A DNA stretch of 64,000 nt from Fulvivirga sediminis. Its GTDB lineage: Bacteria > Bacteroidota > Bacteroidia > Cytophagales > Cyclobacteriaceae. The notes beneath the pieces were generated by a model. It had not been told where the DNA came from, searched no databases, and worked only from the letters and a program-made list of their open reading frames with translations. Made by a program: the position numbers and the translations under genes. Of the stretch, positions 26,383 to 36,519 are shown piece by piece; within the stretch, counting starts at the first letter, position 1; each line of letters begins with the position of its first letter. The stretch spans positions 310,001-374,000 of the forward strand of contig NZ_JAESIY010000002.1 in NCBI RefSeq assembly GCF_016757215.1. The letters are read 5' to 3'.

Positions 26383-28237
26383 CTACAACAACCACATTCA
26401 CTCCTTCTTCTTTTTCTAGCTTTATCATCTCATTCTCATGAGGTAAGTTAGACTCTGGAGTCATTGAAAACGGTATATGTTGTGGAATAAAGTCTTCTTT
26501 AGATCCTGGTTTACTATAATCATATGGCCATCTATAAACCTTAGGTATTTCACCTGGCCAGTTACCATGACCTGGCACTACTGGTGTAGTCCATTCTAAA
26601 GTATTTGATTCCCAAGGATTAGCTGTAGCCTTTCTTCCTCTCCAAATACTGTGGAAGAAATTGAAAATAAATATTACTTGTGCACTGAATGTGATGATAG
26701 CAGCGATGCTAACAAACATATTCAAGTCACTAAATGAATTCAATGTATCGAAGTTGGTAAAAGAATAATATCTTCTTGGATAACCTGCAATACCAATATA
26801 ATGCATAGGGAAGAATACCATATAAACCCCAGCGAAAGTTAACCAAAAGTGAATATAACCTAATCGATTATCCATCATCCTACCGAACATCTTAGGGAAC
26901 CAATGATAAATACCACACATCATACCGAAGAATGAAGCACTACCCATTACTAAGTGAAAGTGAGCCACTACAAAATAAGTATCGTGTAGTTGAATATCGA
27001 TAGCTGAATTTCCTAAGAAAATACCAGTAAGTCCACCTGAGATAAAGAATGAAACCAAACCAATGGCAAAAAGCATTGCTGGTGTAAACCTTAGGTTTCC
27101 TCTCCAAAGTGTGGTCAAATAGTTAAAAACCTTTACAGCAGAAGGAACCGCAATAATTAAGGTTAACAGCATGAATACTGAACCCAAGAATGGGTTCATT
27201 CCTGACACGAACATGTGGTGTGCCCATACTACAAATGATAAGATCGCAATAAACAACATAGATCCGACCATAGCTTTGTAACCAAATATTGGTTTTCTTG
27301 AATTAGTAGCTACAACCTCAGAAGTAATACCTAAAGCAGGTAATAATACAATATACACTTCCGGATGCCCCAAAAACCAGAACAAGTGCTGAAATAATAC
27401 GGGGCTACCGCCTTGATTAGGTAGAGCTTCACCACCAATATAAATATCAGACAAATAGAAACTGGTACCAAAACTTCTATCAAAAATCAGAAGTAATGCT
27501 GCTGATAATAATACAGGGAATGATAATAAACCAATAACAGCTGTCAGGAAGAAAGCCCAAATTGTTAAAGGTAATTTTGAAAAAGACATCCCATGAGTTC
27601 TCATGTTAATAACAGTAGCAATGTAGTTAACACCACCTAATAACTGAGATACTATAAATAATGCCATGGCTACCAGCCATAAAGTCATACCCAAACCAGA
27701 ACCACTTACGGCCTGAGGTAATGCACTTAATGGAGGGTATATTACCCAACCACCTGATGCTGGCCCTGTTTCTATAAATAAAGAAATAAACATTACCACA
27801 CTAGACAAAAAGAATGCCCAATAAGAAAGCATGTTCATAAAACCAGAAGCCATATCTCTAGCTCCTATTTGAAGCGGTATCAAAAAGTTTGAAAATGTAC
27901 CACTTAAGCCCGCTGTAAGTACAAAGAACACCATAATAGTTCCATGCATTGTTACCAGAGCCAAATAAAACTCAGGATCTAATTTTCCTTGTTCTGTTAT
28001 CCATTTACCCAATAAAGGTTCTAGCCAAGAAATATCAGCATCAGGAAAACCAAGTTGTAATCTAAAAATAACAGATAAAGTACCACCAATAAGAGCCCAA
28101 AAAATACCAGTTAATAGGTATTGTTTGGCTATCATTTTATGGTCAGTACTGAAGACGTATGTCGTCCAAAAGTTACCATGATGATCATGATCATGATCAT
28201 GTCCGCCTTCTGTAATGTGTATATCAGCAGTTGCCAT
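26363..28237 (-). CDS. ctaD: Cytochrome c oxidase subunit I
   Basis: 624 residues, at least 12 spans, binuclear center subunit. HPEVYIVLLPALG contains the His-Tyr crosslink site (A-type, E/Y motif), VWAHHMFVSGMNP has the CuB His pair, and HDTYFVVAHFHLVMG contains the heme a3 and heme a ligands. The N-terminus has a His/Asp-rich stretch GGHDHDHDHHGN encoded by short repeats. It reduces oxygen to water and pumps protons. It lies between ctaC (17 bases) and ctaA (overlap). Confidence 0.96.
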   Translation of the reverse strand: MATADIHITEGGHDHDHDHHGNFWTTYVFSTDHKMIAKQYLLTGIFWALIGGTLSVIFRLQLGFPDADISWLEPLLGKWITEQGKLDPEFYLALVTMHGTIMVFFVLTAGLSGTFSNFLIPLQIGARDMASGFMNMLSYWAFFLSSVVMFISLFIETGPASGGWVIYPPLSALPQAVSGSGLGMTLWLVAMALFIVSQLLGGVNYIATVINMRTHGMSFSKLPLTIWAFFLTAVIGLLSFPVLLSAALLLIFDRSFGTSFYLSDIYIGGEALPNQGGSPVLFQHLFWFLGHPEVYIVLLPALGITSEVVATNSRKPIFGYKAMVGSMLFIAILSFVVWAHHMFVSGMNPFLGSVFMLLTLIIAVPSAVKVFNYLTTLWRGNLRFTPAMLFAIGLVSFFISGGLTGIFLGNSAIDIQLHDTYFVVAHFHLVMGSASFFGMMCGIYHWFPKMFGRMMDNRLGYIHFWLTFAGVYMVFFPMHYIGIAGYPRRYYSFTNFDTLNSFSDLNMFVSIAAIITFSAQVIFIFNFFHSIWRGRKATANPWESNTLEWTTPVVPGHGNWPGEIPKVYRWPYDYSKPGSKEDFIPQHIPFSMTPESNLPHENEMIKLEKEEGVNVVVVDDRKGH

Positions 28238-28254
28238 AATTTATTATCTTTTCC

Positions 28255-29316
28255 TTATAATGAAGCTTCAGTTTCAGTATTATCCTCTATGCCAGCTTTA
28301 ATTCTAGCTAACTCTCTTTTTTCTGCAGGTACCTTTTCCAGGTAATCCTCATTTAATTTCAACCATGTAGCCTGTTCCGCTTTCCAAGCCTCATAAGCCT
28401 CCTGTTCTTCTACTACAACTTTTAATTTCATTGAAAAATGACCTCTTCCGCAAATTTCCGTACAAGTTATAAAGTAATCAAATTCAGGATCTCCAAGTTC
28501 ATCCCTCATTTCTTGAGTTGTTTTAGTTGGAGTAAATTTAAAATGAGTAGGCATACCAGGTACGGCATCCATTTTCACTCTGAAGTGTGGCATAAAAACA
28601 CTGTGTATAACGTCTCTAGCCCTTATTTTCAATAAAACTTCTTTATCCTTCGGTAAGTGCATTTCCATTGGAATAAAGTCATCATAAGAATTCTCATCAG
28701 AAAGGTCTATACCGAATTGATTAGAAGCATCAATCAAGCGATAATCATACGCGCCTAATTCTGCATCCTTATTACCTGGGTATCTAACTCCCCAGGCAAA
28801 CTGATACCCCATCACTTCTACCACTTCAGCATCATCTGACGCTTTAGAGGTTATATTACTCCATGCGCTAAGACCAGTAAGAACTAAACCTGCCAATGTA
28901 ATAGCCGGTACAATAGTCCACAAAATCTCAAGTTTTGTATTATCTGGATAGAATTTACCCCTTCCTCCTTCTTTGTATTGGTATTTAAAACTAAAAACAA
29001 ACAGCAAAACATTTGTTATAACAAACACAATACCTGTTAATCCCATAGTTAACCAAAAGGCAAAGTCAATAGATCCGGCATGAGCAGACGCCTGAGGTAA
29101 AGTATAATCATCAAAATAGACAATAGAATACCAAAAGAATAATCCGAATGCCACAAACATAAATAGAAGCAGCAAACCTGCATTAATCTTATTACTCGAG
29201 CCCACCTTCTCCTTACTGGTGCCCTTTACCACATTGACCAAGTTGCCAATCCTAAACAAGGTCAACAAGATGATCACGAGAAGAACGACACCTATAGCAA
29301 TAATAACTTTGAACAT
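28255..29316 (-). CDS. ctaC: Cytochrome c oxidase subunit II
   Basis: 353 residues. Hydrophobic segment at the N-terminus, then two further spans, then a cupredoxin domain. The CuA motif CTEICGRGHFSM is at about 285-296 with the upstream His in RDVIHSVFMPHFRVKMDAVPG. There is no CxxCH, so it is not a caa3-type fusion; electrons must come from a separate c-type cytochrome, most likely a subunit of the Act complex encoded upstream. It starts 35 bases after actF. Confidence 0.95.
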   Translation of the reverse strand: MFKVIIAIGVVLLVIILLTLFRIGNLVNVVKGTSKEKVGSSNKINAGLLLLFMFVAFGLFFWYSIVYFDDYTLPQASAHAGSIDFAFWLTMGLTGIVFVITNVLLFVFSFKYQYKEGGRGKFYPDNTKLEILWTIVPAITLAGLVLTGLSAWSNITSKASDDAEVVEVMGYQFAWGVRYPGNKDAELGAYDYRLIDASNQFGIDLSDENSYDDFIPMEMHLPKDKEVLLKIRARDVIHSVFMPHFRVKMDAVPGMPTHFKFTPTKTTQEMRDELGDPEFDYFITCTEICGRGHFSMKLKVVVEEQEAYEAWKAEQATWLKLNEDYLEKVPAEKRELARIKAGIEDNTETEASL

Positions 29317-29351
29317 ATCCCTATATATTAATCTTTATTTATAACTATAAT

Positions 29352-30743
29352 TTAAATATGATGATGCAAACTCTCTTCTAAGAATGGATGGTTCTTAGGA
29401 TACAAAGGAGCCTTAGCCAAGCTAGTAAGAGCTACAAATAAGAAGGCTACACCAAATATCATTAACATTCCTATTTCCATGAATCCGAAACCACCTTCTA
29501 ATTTCATAACACCTGGAGTTATCATCAGATAGAAATCAAACCAATGTCCTGCTATTATAATAGGGCACACTACTTTTATTAAAGACATATGACGCTTAGC
29601 ATCTCTTGTCATTAATAATAAGAACGGTAATACAAAATTCAATATTAAATTAAGGTAGAATACCCAAGTATAGTTTCCAACTTCCAATCTTTGTAAGAAA
29701 TATACGGTTTCCTCTGGCATATTAGCATAATACTGTAATAAGAATTGAGCGAACCATACATAAGTCCAGAATATACTAAACCCGAAGATGAATTTACCTA
29801 TATCGTGTAAGTGATTAGCGTTAACAATAGAAAGATATCCATTTTGCTTTAGAACTACAGTAATAAGTGCAATTACCGCAAGACCGTTAATCCACCAGCT
29901 GGCGAATACATACCATCCAAATAATGTGCTAAACCAATGAGGATCAATAGACATAACCCAATCCCAAGCTCCTACTGAAGAAGAGAAACCAAAAATCACT
30001 AAGAATATGACTGAATATTTTCTAGTCTTTCTCCAATGATCTACACCTCCATTGATGTCTTCTGCAAAAATTTCCTTCTTAATCCACACGAATAACATAT
30101 ACCACAAAGCGAAGAATAGTACCATTCTCACGATGTAAAACAAAGGTAATGCGCTCCCACTTTCCATTGGCCAAAACCAAAGAGGTGCTTTACCTTGCAA
30201 AATCTCATCTCCTCCAGGTCCATATAATGAAGCATGAGTCCAGTGGAAAACATCATAACGAACTAACCACCAAGAAACAAACATCAGTATACCTGCAATT
30301 GGTATCCAGTTAGCTAATGAGAGTGAAACTCTTAAAAAACCAACAGACCAACCTGCCTGAGCCACATACTGAACTGCAACGAAAAACAAGCCAATAATAG
30401 CTAGTCCTGTGAAGTACACATTGTTAACCCATAAATTACTATAAATCCTTTTCAGCCAATAAGCCGACTCATGATGTTCTCCGTGTCCAGCCTCATGAGC
30501 TTCAGCCTCACCATGTTCTTCAGCATGAGCACTTCCTTCATCCTGTGCATCAGCGCTAGCCAGCAAAGAAGCACTTTCTTGTGCGTTCAAGGCAGTTTCC
30601 TCATGCTCACCGTGCGCCTCGTGCCCATGGCCACCAGACATACTAAGTACTGTACCTAATACAAATAGTACAACACCTACTATACCTAATATTACCAAGG
30701 TCTTTTTTGCTCCTGCGGTAAATGAAAATCTTTCTTCAGTCAT
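29352..30743 (-). CDS. actF: Alternative complex III membrane subunit ActF
   Basis: 463 residues, about ten spans, similar to ActC/NrfD-type subunits (quinone-site side). Motifs FWPMESGSALPLFYIVRMVLFF and WVMSIDPHWFSTLFGWYVFASW are those of ActF (quinol:cytochrome c oxidoreductase quinone-binding subunit 2). Residues about 38-92, between the first and second span, form a His/Glu/Ala-rich loop with ten His. Sits between actE and ctaC. Confidence 0.92.
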   Translation of the reverse strand: MTEERFSFTAGAKKTLVILGIVGVVLFVLGTVLSMSGGHGHEAHGEHEETALNAQESASLLASADAQDEGSAHAEEHGEAEAHEAGHGEHHESAYWLKRIYSNLWVNNVYFTGLAIIGLFFVAVQYVAQAGWSVGFLRVSLSLANWIPIAGILMFVSWWLVRYDVFHWTHASLYGPGGDEILQGKAPLWFWPMESGSALPLFYIVRMVLFFALWYMLFVWIKKEIFAEDINGGVDHWRKTRKYSVIFLVIFGFSSSVGAWDWVMSIDPHWFSTLFGWYVFASWWINGLAVIALITVVLKQNGYLSIVNANHLHDIGKFIFGFSIFWTYVWFAQFLLQYYANMPEETVYFLQRLEVGNYTWVFYLNLILNFVLPFLLLMTRDAKRHMSLIKVVCPIIIAGHWFDFYLMITPGVMKLEGGFGFMEIGMLMIFGVAFLFVALTSLAKAPLYPKNHPFLEESLHHHI

Positions 30744-30780
30744 TTGAATATCTATTTTATGCCAGCGGCATTATAAATTA

Positions 30781-31413
30781 TTACTTTTGTAGAGTTTTAA
30801 CAAATTTAGCTATTTTCCATCTTTCTTCAGGACTAAGCTGTGAGCCATGAGCTCCCATAAGACCTTTACCCCATGTAATCACATGGAATATATGGCCTTC
30901 TGTGATATCCTTATATGCAGCTCCAGTAAGGTTAGCCACACCCGGAAATTTCTCAGAAACCAATCCATCTGCCTGACCTGCTCCACCATGGCAATGCTCA
31001 CAAAAGCGATTATATAACATATGTCCATCTTCAATTACCTCATCAGTATTTGGTAATGGATTTTTTAAAGTTCTAGAAGCTAACGTTAAGCTATCCTTCG
31101 GTAATCTATAAGGTAAAAATCCGTTCTTATTTCTTTTTACCGTATTAGCCGGAGGTATTCTCATAGTCATACCATGCGGATTGAGCGGGTTAGAGTTATA
31201 ATATTCTCCATGTCCATCGCTATTTTCATCTAACCATTCAGCAGCTGTACCAGCTGACTCATCTGTTATTTGTGTTAAAGGTTCATAAGGAACTGAATGA
31301 TACATGTTTGGAGCATATTCGAGTCCTTGGTCTTCACCACCTGCTGCACATGAAGCCAGTGAGGCAGCTAATGCTATTCCAAAAACAATTTTGATATTTC
31401 TATAAATATTCAT
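30781..31413 (-). CDS. actE: Alternative complex III monoheme cytochrome c subunit ActE
   Basis: 210 residues. Signal peptide with lipobox LASC (Cys22), so a lipoprotein on the periplasmic side. One CxxCH (CEHCHGGAGQADG) and an axial Met in KGLMGAHGSQLSPEE. The motif HGMTMRIPPANTVKRN upstream is typical of ActE. It takes electrons from the Act complex to the oxidase. Separated by 24 bases from actD and 37 from actF. Confidence 0.93.
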   Translation of the reverse strand: MNIYRNIKIVFGIALAASLASCAAGGEDQGLEYAPNMYHSVPYEPLTQITDESAGTAAEWLDENSDGHGEYYNSNPLNPHGMTMRIPPANTVKRNKNGFLPYRLPKDSLTLASRTLKNPLPNTDEVIEDGHMLYNRFCEHCHGGAGQADGLVSEKFPGVANLTGAAYKDITEGHIFHVITWGKGLMGAHGSQLSPEERWKIAKFVKTLQK

Positions 31414-31437
31414 CGTGCTAAATATTCCTTATTCCTT

Positions 31438-31962
31438 TTAAAAATCTTTTAAATTCACTTCCTGAGCACCAGAGTTACCTATTATAGATCTTATGTCTTC
31501 CTGACTCAAGTCATTCTTAGCTAAATCAATAGCCATAACGTGCTTATCATCAGTACATCTCTTATCCATCAACCTAGGTTTACCATAAGGCTTAAGGTTA
31601 CTGGTAATCATAAATGTACCTACCATTCCTAATGCTGATAGTAGTACAGTAAGCTCAAAAGTAACTGGAATAAATGGAGGCAATGAAGCGAAGTTCTTTC
31701 CACCTATGATCATAGGCCAATCATAACCTAGCATCCATATTTGCATAGTAAGTGCCAAGGTTGTACCTAATAAACCAAATAGGAAAGCCACTATTGGCAA
31801 TCTGGTTCTTTTATATCCTAGTTCCTCATCTAATCCGTGAACCGGAAAAGGAGTATAGACTTCATGAATTTTTACGCCGCTCTCTTTTACCTTTCTCACT
31901 GCGCTTAAGAGAACGTCTTCATCATCATAGATGCCTAAAACAAAGTGTTTATTACTTTCCAT
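31438..31962 (-). CDS. actD: Alternative complex III subunit ActD (DUF3341)
   Basis: 174 residues, two membrane spans. DVLLSAVRKVKESGVKIHEVYTPFPVHGLDEELG is the DUF3341 opening, with LPIVAFLFGLLGTTLAL and FIPVTFELTVLLSALGM as the spans. ActD anchors the Act complex in the inner membrane. It follows actC by 5 bases. Confidence 0.95.
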   Translation of the reverse strand: MESNKHFVLGIYDDEDVLLSAVRKVKESGVKIHEVYTPFPVHGLDEELGYKRTRLPIVAFLFGLLGTTLALTMQIWMLGYDWPMIIGGKNFASLPPFIPVTFELTVLLSALGMVGTFMITSNLKPYGKPRLMDKRCTDDKHVMAIDLAKNDLSQEDIRSIIGNSGAQEVNLKDF

Positions 31963-31967
31963 TTATT

Positions 31968-33338
31968 TTAATTCTTTTTAGAAGACGATGACTTAATAAT
32001 ACTTTTTACTTCGGCCATGTTTATTACCGGGAAGAATTTAGAAAACAACAAGAATAGTGTAAAAAATAATCCCAGAGTAAACACATATACACCTACATCA
32101 TAGATAGTTGGGTAGAACATAGACCAACTTGAAGGTAGATAATCACGGCTCAAACACATAACAATGATATCAAATCTTTCAAACCACATACCTATGTTAA
32201 TAACAATAGAAATAATGAATGATGTGATAAAGTTAGTTCTAACTTGCTTAAACCATAATGTACCAGGTATGATAATGTTACATATGATCAATGCCCAGAA
32301 CGCCCATGCATAAGGACCTGTAGCAGCACCATAAGACATATAAGTGTAATTTTCGTATTCTACTCCTGTATACCAGCCTATGAAAAACTCAGTAGCATAA
32401 GCAATAGCAACCACACCACCCGTAACGATGATGATAATATTCATTAGCTCAACGTGTTCTCTAGTGATGTAATCTTCTAGCTTTAACAATTTACGAGCTA
32501 TAAGCAAGAGCGTTAATACCATGGCAAAACCAGAGAAGATCGCACCTGCCACGAAGTATGGAGGAAAGATTGTACTGTGCCATCCTGGTATTACTGAAGT
32601 TGCAAAGTCAAAAGATACAATGGTATGCACTGAAAGCACAAGTGGTGTAGCCAAACCTGCAAGGATAAGAGCAACGAACTCATATCTACCCCAAGTCTTA
32701 GCGGCTCCATCCCATCCGAAACTTAAAGTTCCATATACCATTTTAGATATTTTATTGGTAGCTCTATCTCTTATAGATGCAAAATCAGGAATAAGTCCTA
32801 TATACCAGAATACTAATGATACAGTGAAATAAGTACTGATCGCGAACACATCCCATAACAAAGGAGAGTTAAAGTTAACCCAAAGTGAACCGAATGTATT
32901 TGGTAATGGTAATGCCCAATAAAAGCCTAACCAAAGTCTACCCATGTGCAAGCCAGGGAAACATGCTGCACAAATAACCGCGAAAATTGTCATGGCCTCC
33001 GCCGCTCTGTTTATGGACATTCTCCATTTCTGTCTGAACAGTAAAAGGATGGCTGAGATCAGCGTTCCTGCGTGACCTATACCTACCCACCATACGAAGT
33101 TGGTGATATCCCATGCCCAACCTATGGTTTTATTTAATCCCCAAACACCTATTCCTTCCCATACCAACATGAATACAGCATAGGCACCAATTAGTAAAGC
33201 CACCAGTGATACTGCCATTCCAAGCATCCATGATTTACTAGGCTTACCCTCTACCTGTCTGCATATATCTTCCGTAACATCGTGAACGGTCTTACCACCG
33301 GTTACTAATGGTTCTCGAACGGATGAAGTAACTTGCAT
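31968..33338 (-). CDS. actC: Alternative complex III subunit ActC (NrfD-like quinone-site subunit)
   Basis: 456 residues, ten spans, NrfD/PsrC family. FVWWVGIGHAGTLISAILLLFRQKWR, PGLHMGRLWLGFYWALPLP and FDIIVMCLSRDYLPSSW are hallmark ActC segments. It is the main quinol oxidation subunit facing the iron-sulfur subunit ActB. It follows actB by 55 bases. Confidence 0.95.
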   Translation of the reverse strand: MQVTSSVREPLVTGGKTVHDVTEDICRQVEGKPSKSWMLGMAVSLVALLIGAYAVFMLVWEGIGVWGLNKTIGWAWDITNFVWWVGIGHAGTLISAILLLFRQKWRMSINRAAEAMTIFAVICAACFPGLHMGRLWLGFYWALPLPNTFGSLWVNFNSPLLWDVFAISTYFTVSLVFWYIGLIPDFASIRDRATNKISKMVYGTLSFGWDGAAKTWGRYEFVALILAGLATPLVLSVHTIVSFDFATSVIPGWHSTIFPPYFVAGAIFSGFAMVLTLLLIARKLLKLEDYITREHVELMNIIIIVTGGVVAIAYATEFFIGWYTGVEYENYTYMSYGAATGPYAWAFWALIICNIIIPGTLWFKQVRTNFITSFIISIVINIGMWFERFDIIVMCLSRDYLPSSWSMFYPTIYDVGVYVFTLGLFFTLFLLFSKFFPVINMAEVKSIIKSSSSKKN

Positions 33339-33393
33339 ATTCTCTCTATTAAAAATTTTTAGTTAGTATCCTGTCTCCAGTTTACTTTTACAA

Positions 33394-36300
33394 TTAAGCT
33401 TTATGATCTTTTAAATCCTTATTTCTAATCTTAGTAAGATAAGTAATATTAGGTTTAACACCTATTTCCTCTAGTACATGGTATGCTCTAGGTTCATGGA
33501 TTTCAGTTTCAGTAATATAATCAATTTCAGTATCCTTAATTTTAAGCAACTGATAGATTCTGCTGTTCTCGTCTTTCATATCACCGAAAACAATCGCATC
33601 AGAAGGGCAAGCACTTGCACAAGCAGTGTTTATATCTCCATCATTAGGTCTTCTACCTTCTTTCTTAGCTTCAAGTTTTCCGTACTGGATTCTTTGAACA
33701 CACATAGAGCATTTCTCCATTACACCTCTTGAACGAACAGTAACATCTGGGTTCAATACCATTTTACCCAAGTCAGAGTTCATTGCTGTGTTTATGTTCT
33801 CGAAGTTACCATTGTCATGATACTTAAACCAGTTGAAACGTCTCACTTTGTAAGGACAGTTGTTAGCACAGTATCTAGTACCTATACATCTGTTATACAC
33901 CATTTGGTTAAGTCCCTCTGTACTGTGGCTGGTAGCAGCTACCGGACAAACAGTTTCACAAGGTGCATTATTACAATGCTGACACATCATAGGTTGGAAA
34001 GTAACCTCAGGATTAGCTGCGGCTTCTTCCAGTCCTTTAAGGTCATCAGGAGCAGCATCACTGCTGTAGTATCTATCGATACGCATCCAGTGCATATCTC
34101 TCTTATTGATAACCTCTTGGCGACCTACCACAGGAACGTTATTCTCCGAATGACATGAAATAACACATGCGCTACAACCTGTACAAGAGTTAAGGTCAAT
34201 AGCCATTCCCCAGTGGTGGTTATTATATTCGTGACCTTTCCATAAGCTTAATGCGCCTGCAGGTGTACTTCCACTCTCTTCTCTCCAGTCGGCTATTTGT
34301 GGTCTGTATCTTCCTGCGAAAGGATCTTTTTGGTATTCTGAAAGCACTGACTCCTGAATCACACCTTCACGACCCATGTAGGTCTGATGCATCTGAGTTT
34401 GAGCAATCTGATATCTTTCAGGAAGTATTTCAATAGTTACACCACTGAATACATCATAAGAGTTAGTTCCGTTTAATAAATTTACGAAAGGATAAGCATC
34501 AACACCTCTTCCGTCTGCCACTTTACCTGCGCTTGTTCTTCCATAACCTAAGGCTAAACCAACAGTTCCTTCTGCTTGTCCTGGTTGGATAAGGATAGGC
34601 ACCGTTACAGATTTACCATTGACAGTAAGCTTAGCTTTATTACATTCTCCCTGAGAAGAAGAAAGATCATTATCTGAAGCCCATTTTTTAGAAACAGTAA
34701 GGTAGTTATCCCAAGTGGACTTACTCACTGGATCTGGTAACTCTTGCAACCAAGGGTTGTTAGCTTGAGAACCATCACCAATACCTACTTTCTGATATAT
34801 CGCTAATTCAACACCAGAACCTTTGTAGTTCTTAGCAATCTTTTGCGAAGCTGCTGAAATATTTCCGTTAAATGATGTAGTAGATACTGTTTCTTCCACT
34901 GCATCAGTTAAAGATTTAGAAGTCTCGTATACACCTTCATATAATACTTCATCAATGTCATTAACACCTAGTGCTTTCCAAGCATTAACTAAATAAGTAT
35001 AATAATCAGGCTCAGCTACTCCTGCCCAAGTCATTAAGCTCTCTTGAGCCTGCCTTGTCTTGAAAATAGGAGTAATTGTAGGTTGTGTTAAAGTATAGCT
35101 TCCTTTTTTAGGTTCAGCATCATTCCAAGACTCCAAGAAATGGTGATCTGGGGCCACATAATCAGAAGCGATTGCAGTTTCATCTGGTCTATCTGCAGTA
35201 CTTAACTTAACAGAAACCTTAGATAAAGCCTCTTTCAGTTCAGCTGCACCGGCATAATTATAAAGCGGGTTACAATTATAAAAAATAACTGCTCCTACTC
35301 TACCACTTTTAGCATCAGCAACAAAACGCTTCATAGCAGAATCATCACCTTTTCTATAGTTAGAAGGTGTAGATATATCCACTGTTTTACCATAACTTCC
35401 TAGCAGGTTGTTTATAGCGTTAACCATAACCTGAACTGCAGGATCGTTAGATCCAGACACTACTAAAGACTTGCCTCTAGCCTTTTTCAAGTCAGCGGCA
35501 GCCTTATTAATACCTTCGTTCGATGATTTTTTATTTCCTAATGCATTGTACAATTCAACTACCAATTTACCTGATTCTGAAGGTTTAACAGGGTAGCGAT
35601 AATCTGCATTAGAACCAGTAAGAGATAGGTTGCTCTCAAACTGATAATGCCTTGACATAGTTTTCTTGTCAGGGCCCAATTTTCTAGTTTTACTGTATTG
35701 TTTAGTGTACTCTACAGGAGATATCCATGTGCCTAAGAAGTCAGCACCAAAACTTACAATAACATCGGCTTTGCTGAAATCATAAGAAGGAAGCACTCTT
35801 TGACCGAATGATTCTTCATTAGCTTTTAGAATACCATCGCTAGATACAGCGTCATAAGTAACAAGCTCAGTAGTAGGATACTTAGCCTTAAAATCTTCTA
35901 TTACTTTCAGCGTAGTAGGGCTAGTAATTGTATTGCTAACAATCTTGATTTGACCACCCTTTGCAGCCACACTGTTTAATTTATTAATAACTTCTTTATC
36001 TAAATCAGCCCATTTAGCATTCTTCTGTGCTATTTTCGGACCTCTTAATCTCTCATTATCATAAAGCGTTAACACGCTGGCTTGCACCTGCGCATTAGTA
36101 GCTCCCTGAGTGATTTTAGATGATTTATTTCCTTCTATCTTAATTGGTCTACCTTCTCTGGTCTTCACTACTATACTACAAACATCACCTCCATTAACAT
36201 AGGTAGTAGCGTAGTAATTAGGTACACCAGGATCAACATCAACCGGCTTATTCACATAAGGAATAGCCTTTCTAATGGGGGCCTCACATGCTGCTAAAGA

Positions 36301-36483
36301 AACAGCTGCAATACCAAAGCCCATCATTTTAAGGAAGTCGCGTCGATTGCTGCCTCCACCCTCTTCACTATTTTGTTCGGTTGGAAGGAATTCAGGAAAT
36401 TCTTTGTCTGCGTTTTTTATAAACTCAGGATCATTAGATAATTGCTCAATACCTTTCCAGTACGTCTTTTTATTATCACTCAT
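33394..36483 (-). CDS. actB: Alternative complex III subunit ActB (molybdopterin-fold plus iron-sulfur protein)
   Basis: 1029 residues. The N-terminus has a Tat-like motif RRDFLKMMGFG, and LAAC shortly after may be a lipid anchor. The large B1 domain keeps the molybdopterin-oxidoreductase fold but, as known for ActB, has no expected cofactor. The C-terminal B2 domain has four Cys clusters: CTGCSACVISC, CQHCNNAPCETVC, CIGTRYCANNC and CSMC with CASAC, fitting three [4Fe-4S] and one [3Fe-4S]. It passes electrons from quinol toward the cytochromes. Length is in the range of the family's fused form. Confidence 0.95.
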   Translation of the reverse strand: MSDNKKTYWKGIEQLSNDPEFIKNADKEFPEFLPTEQNSEEGGGSNRRDFLKMMGFGIAAVSLAACEAPIRKAIPYVNKPVDVDPGVPNYYATTYVNGGDVCSIVVKTREGRPIKIEGNKSSKITQGATNAQVQASVLTLYDNERLRGPKIAQKNAKWADLDKEVINKLNSVAAKGGQIKIVSNTITSPTTLKVIEDFKAKYPTTELVTYDAVSSDGILKANEESFGQRVLPSYDFSKADVIVSFGADFLGTWISPVEYTKQYSKTRKLGPDKKTMSRHYQFESNLSLTGSNADYRYPVKPSESGKLVVELYNALGNKKSSNEGINKAAADLKKARGKSLVVSGSNDPAVQVMVNAINNLLGSYGKTVDISTPSNYRKGDDSAMKRFVADAKSGRVGAVIFYNCNPLYNYAGAAELKEALSKVSVKLSTADRPDETAIASDYVAPDHHFLESWNDAEPKKGSYTLTQPTITPIFKTRQAQESLMTWAGVAEPDYYTYLVNAWKALGVNDIDEVLYEGVYETSKSLTDAVEETVSTTSFNGNISAASQKIAKNYKGSGVELAIYQKVGIGDGSQANNPWLQELPDPVSKSTWDNYLTVSKKWASDNDLSSSQGECNKAKLTVNGKSVTVPILIQPGQAEGTVGLALGYGRTSAGKVADGRGVDAYPFVNLLNGTNSYDVFSGVTIEILPERYQIAQTQMHQTYMGREGVIQESVLSEYQKDPFAGRYRPQIADWREESGSTPAGALSLWKGHEYNNHHWGMAIDLNSCTGCSACVISCHSENNVPVVGRQEVINKRDMHWMRIDRYYSSDAAPDDLKGLEEAAANPEVTFQPMMCQHCNNAPCETVCPVAATSHSTEGLNQMVYNRCIGTRYCANNCPYKVRRFNWFKYHDNGNFENINTAMNSDLGKMVLNPDVTVRSRGVMEKCSMCVQRIQYGKLEAKKEGRRPNDGDINTACASACPSDAIVFGDMKDENSRIYQLLKIKDTEIDYITETEIHEPRAYHVLEEIGVKPNITYLTKIRNKDLKDHKA

Positions 36484-36519
36484 AATCTATCTATAGATGG
36501 AATCTTATCAAATCAATTT

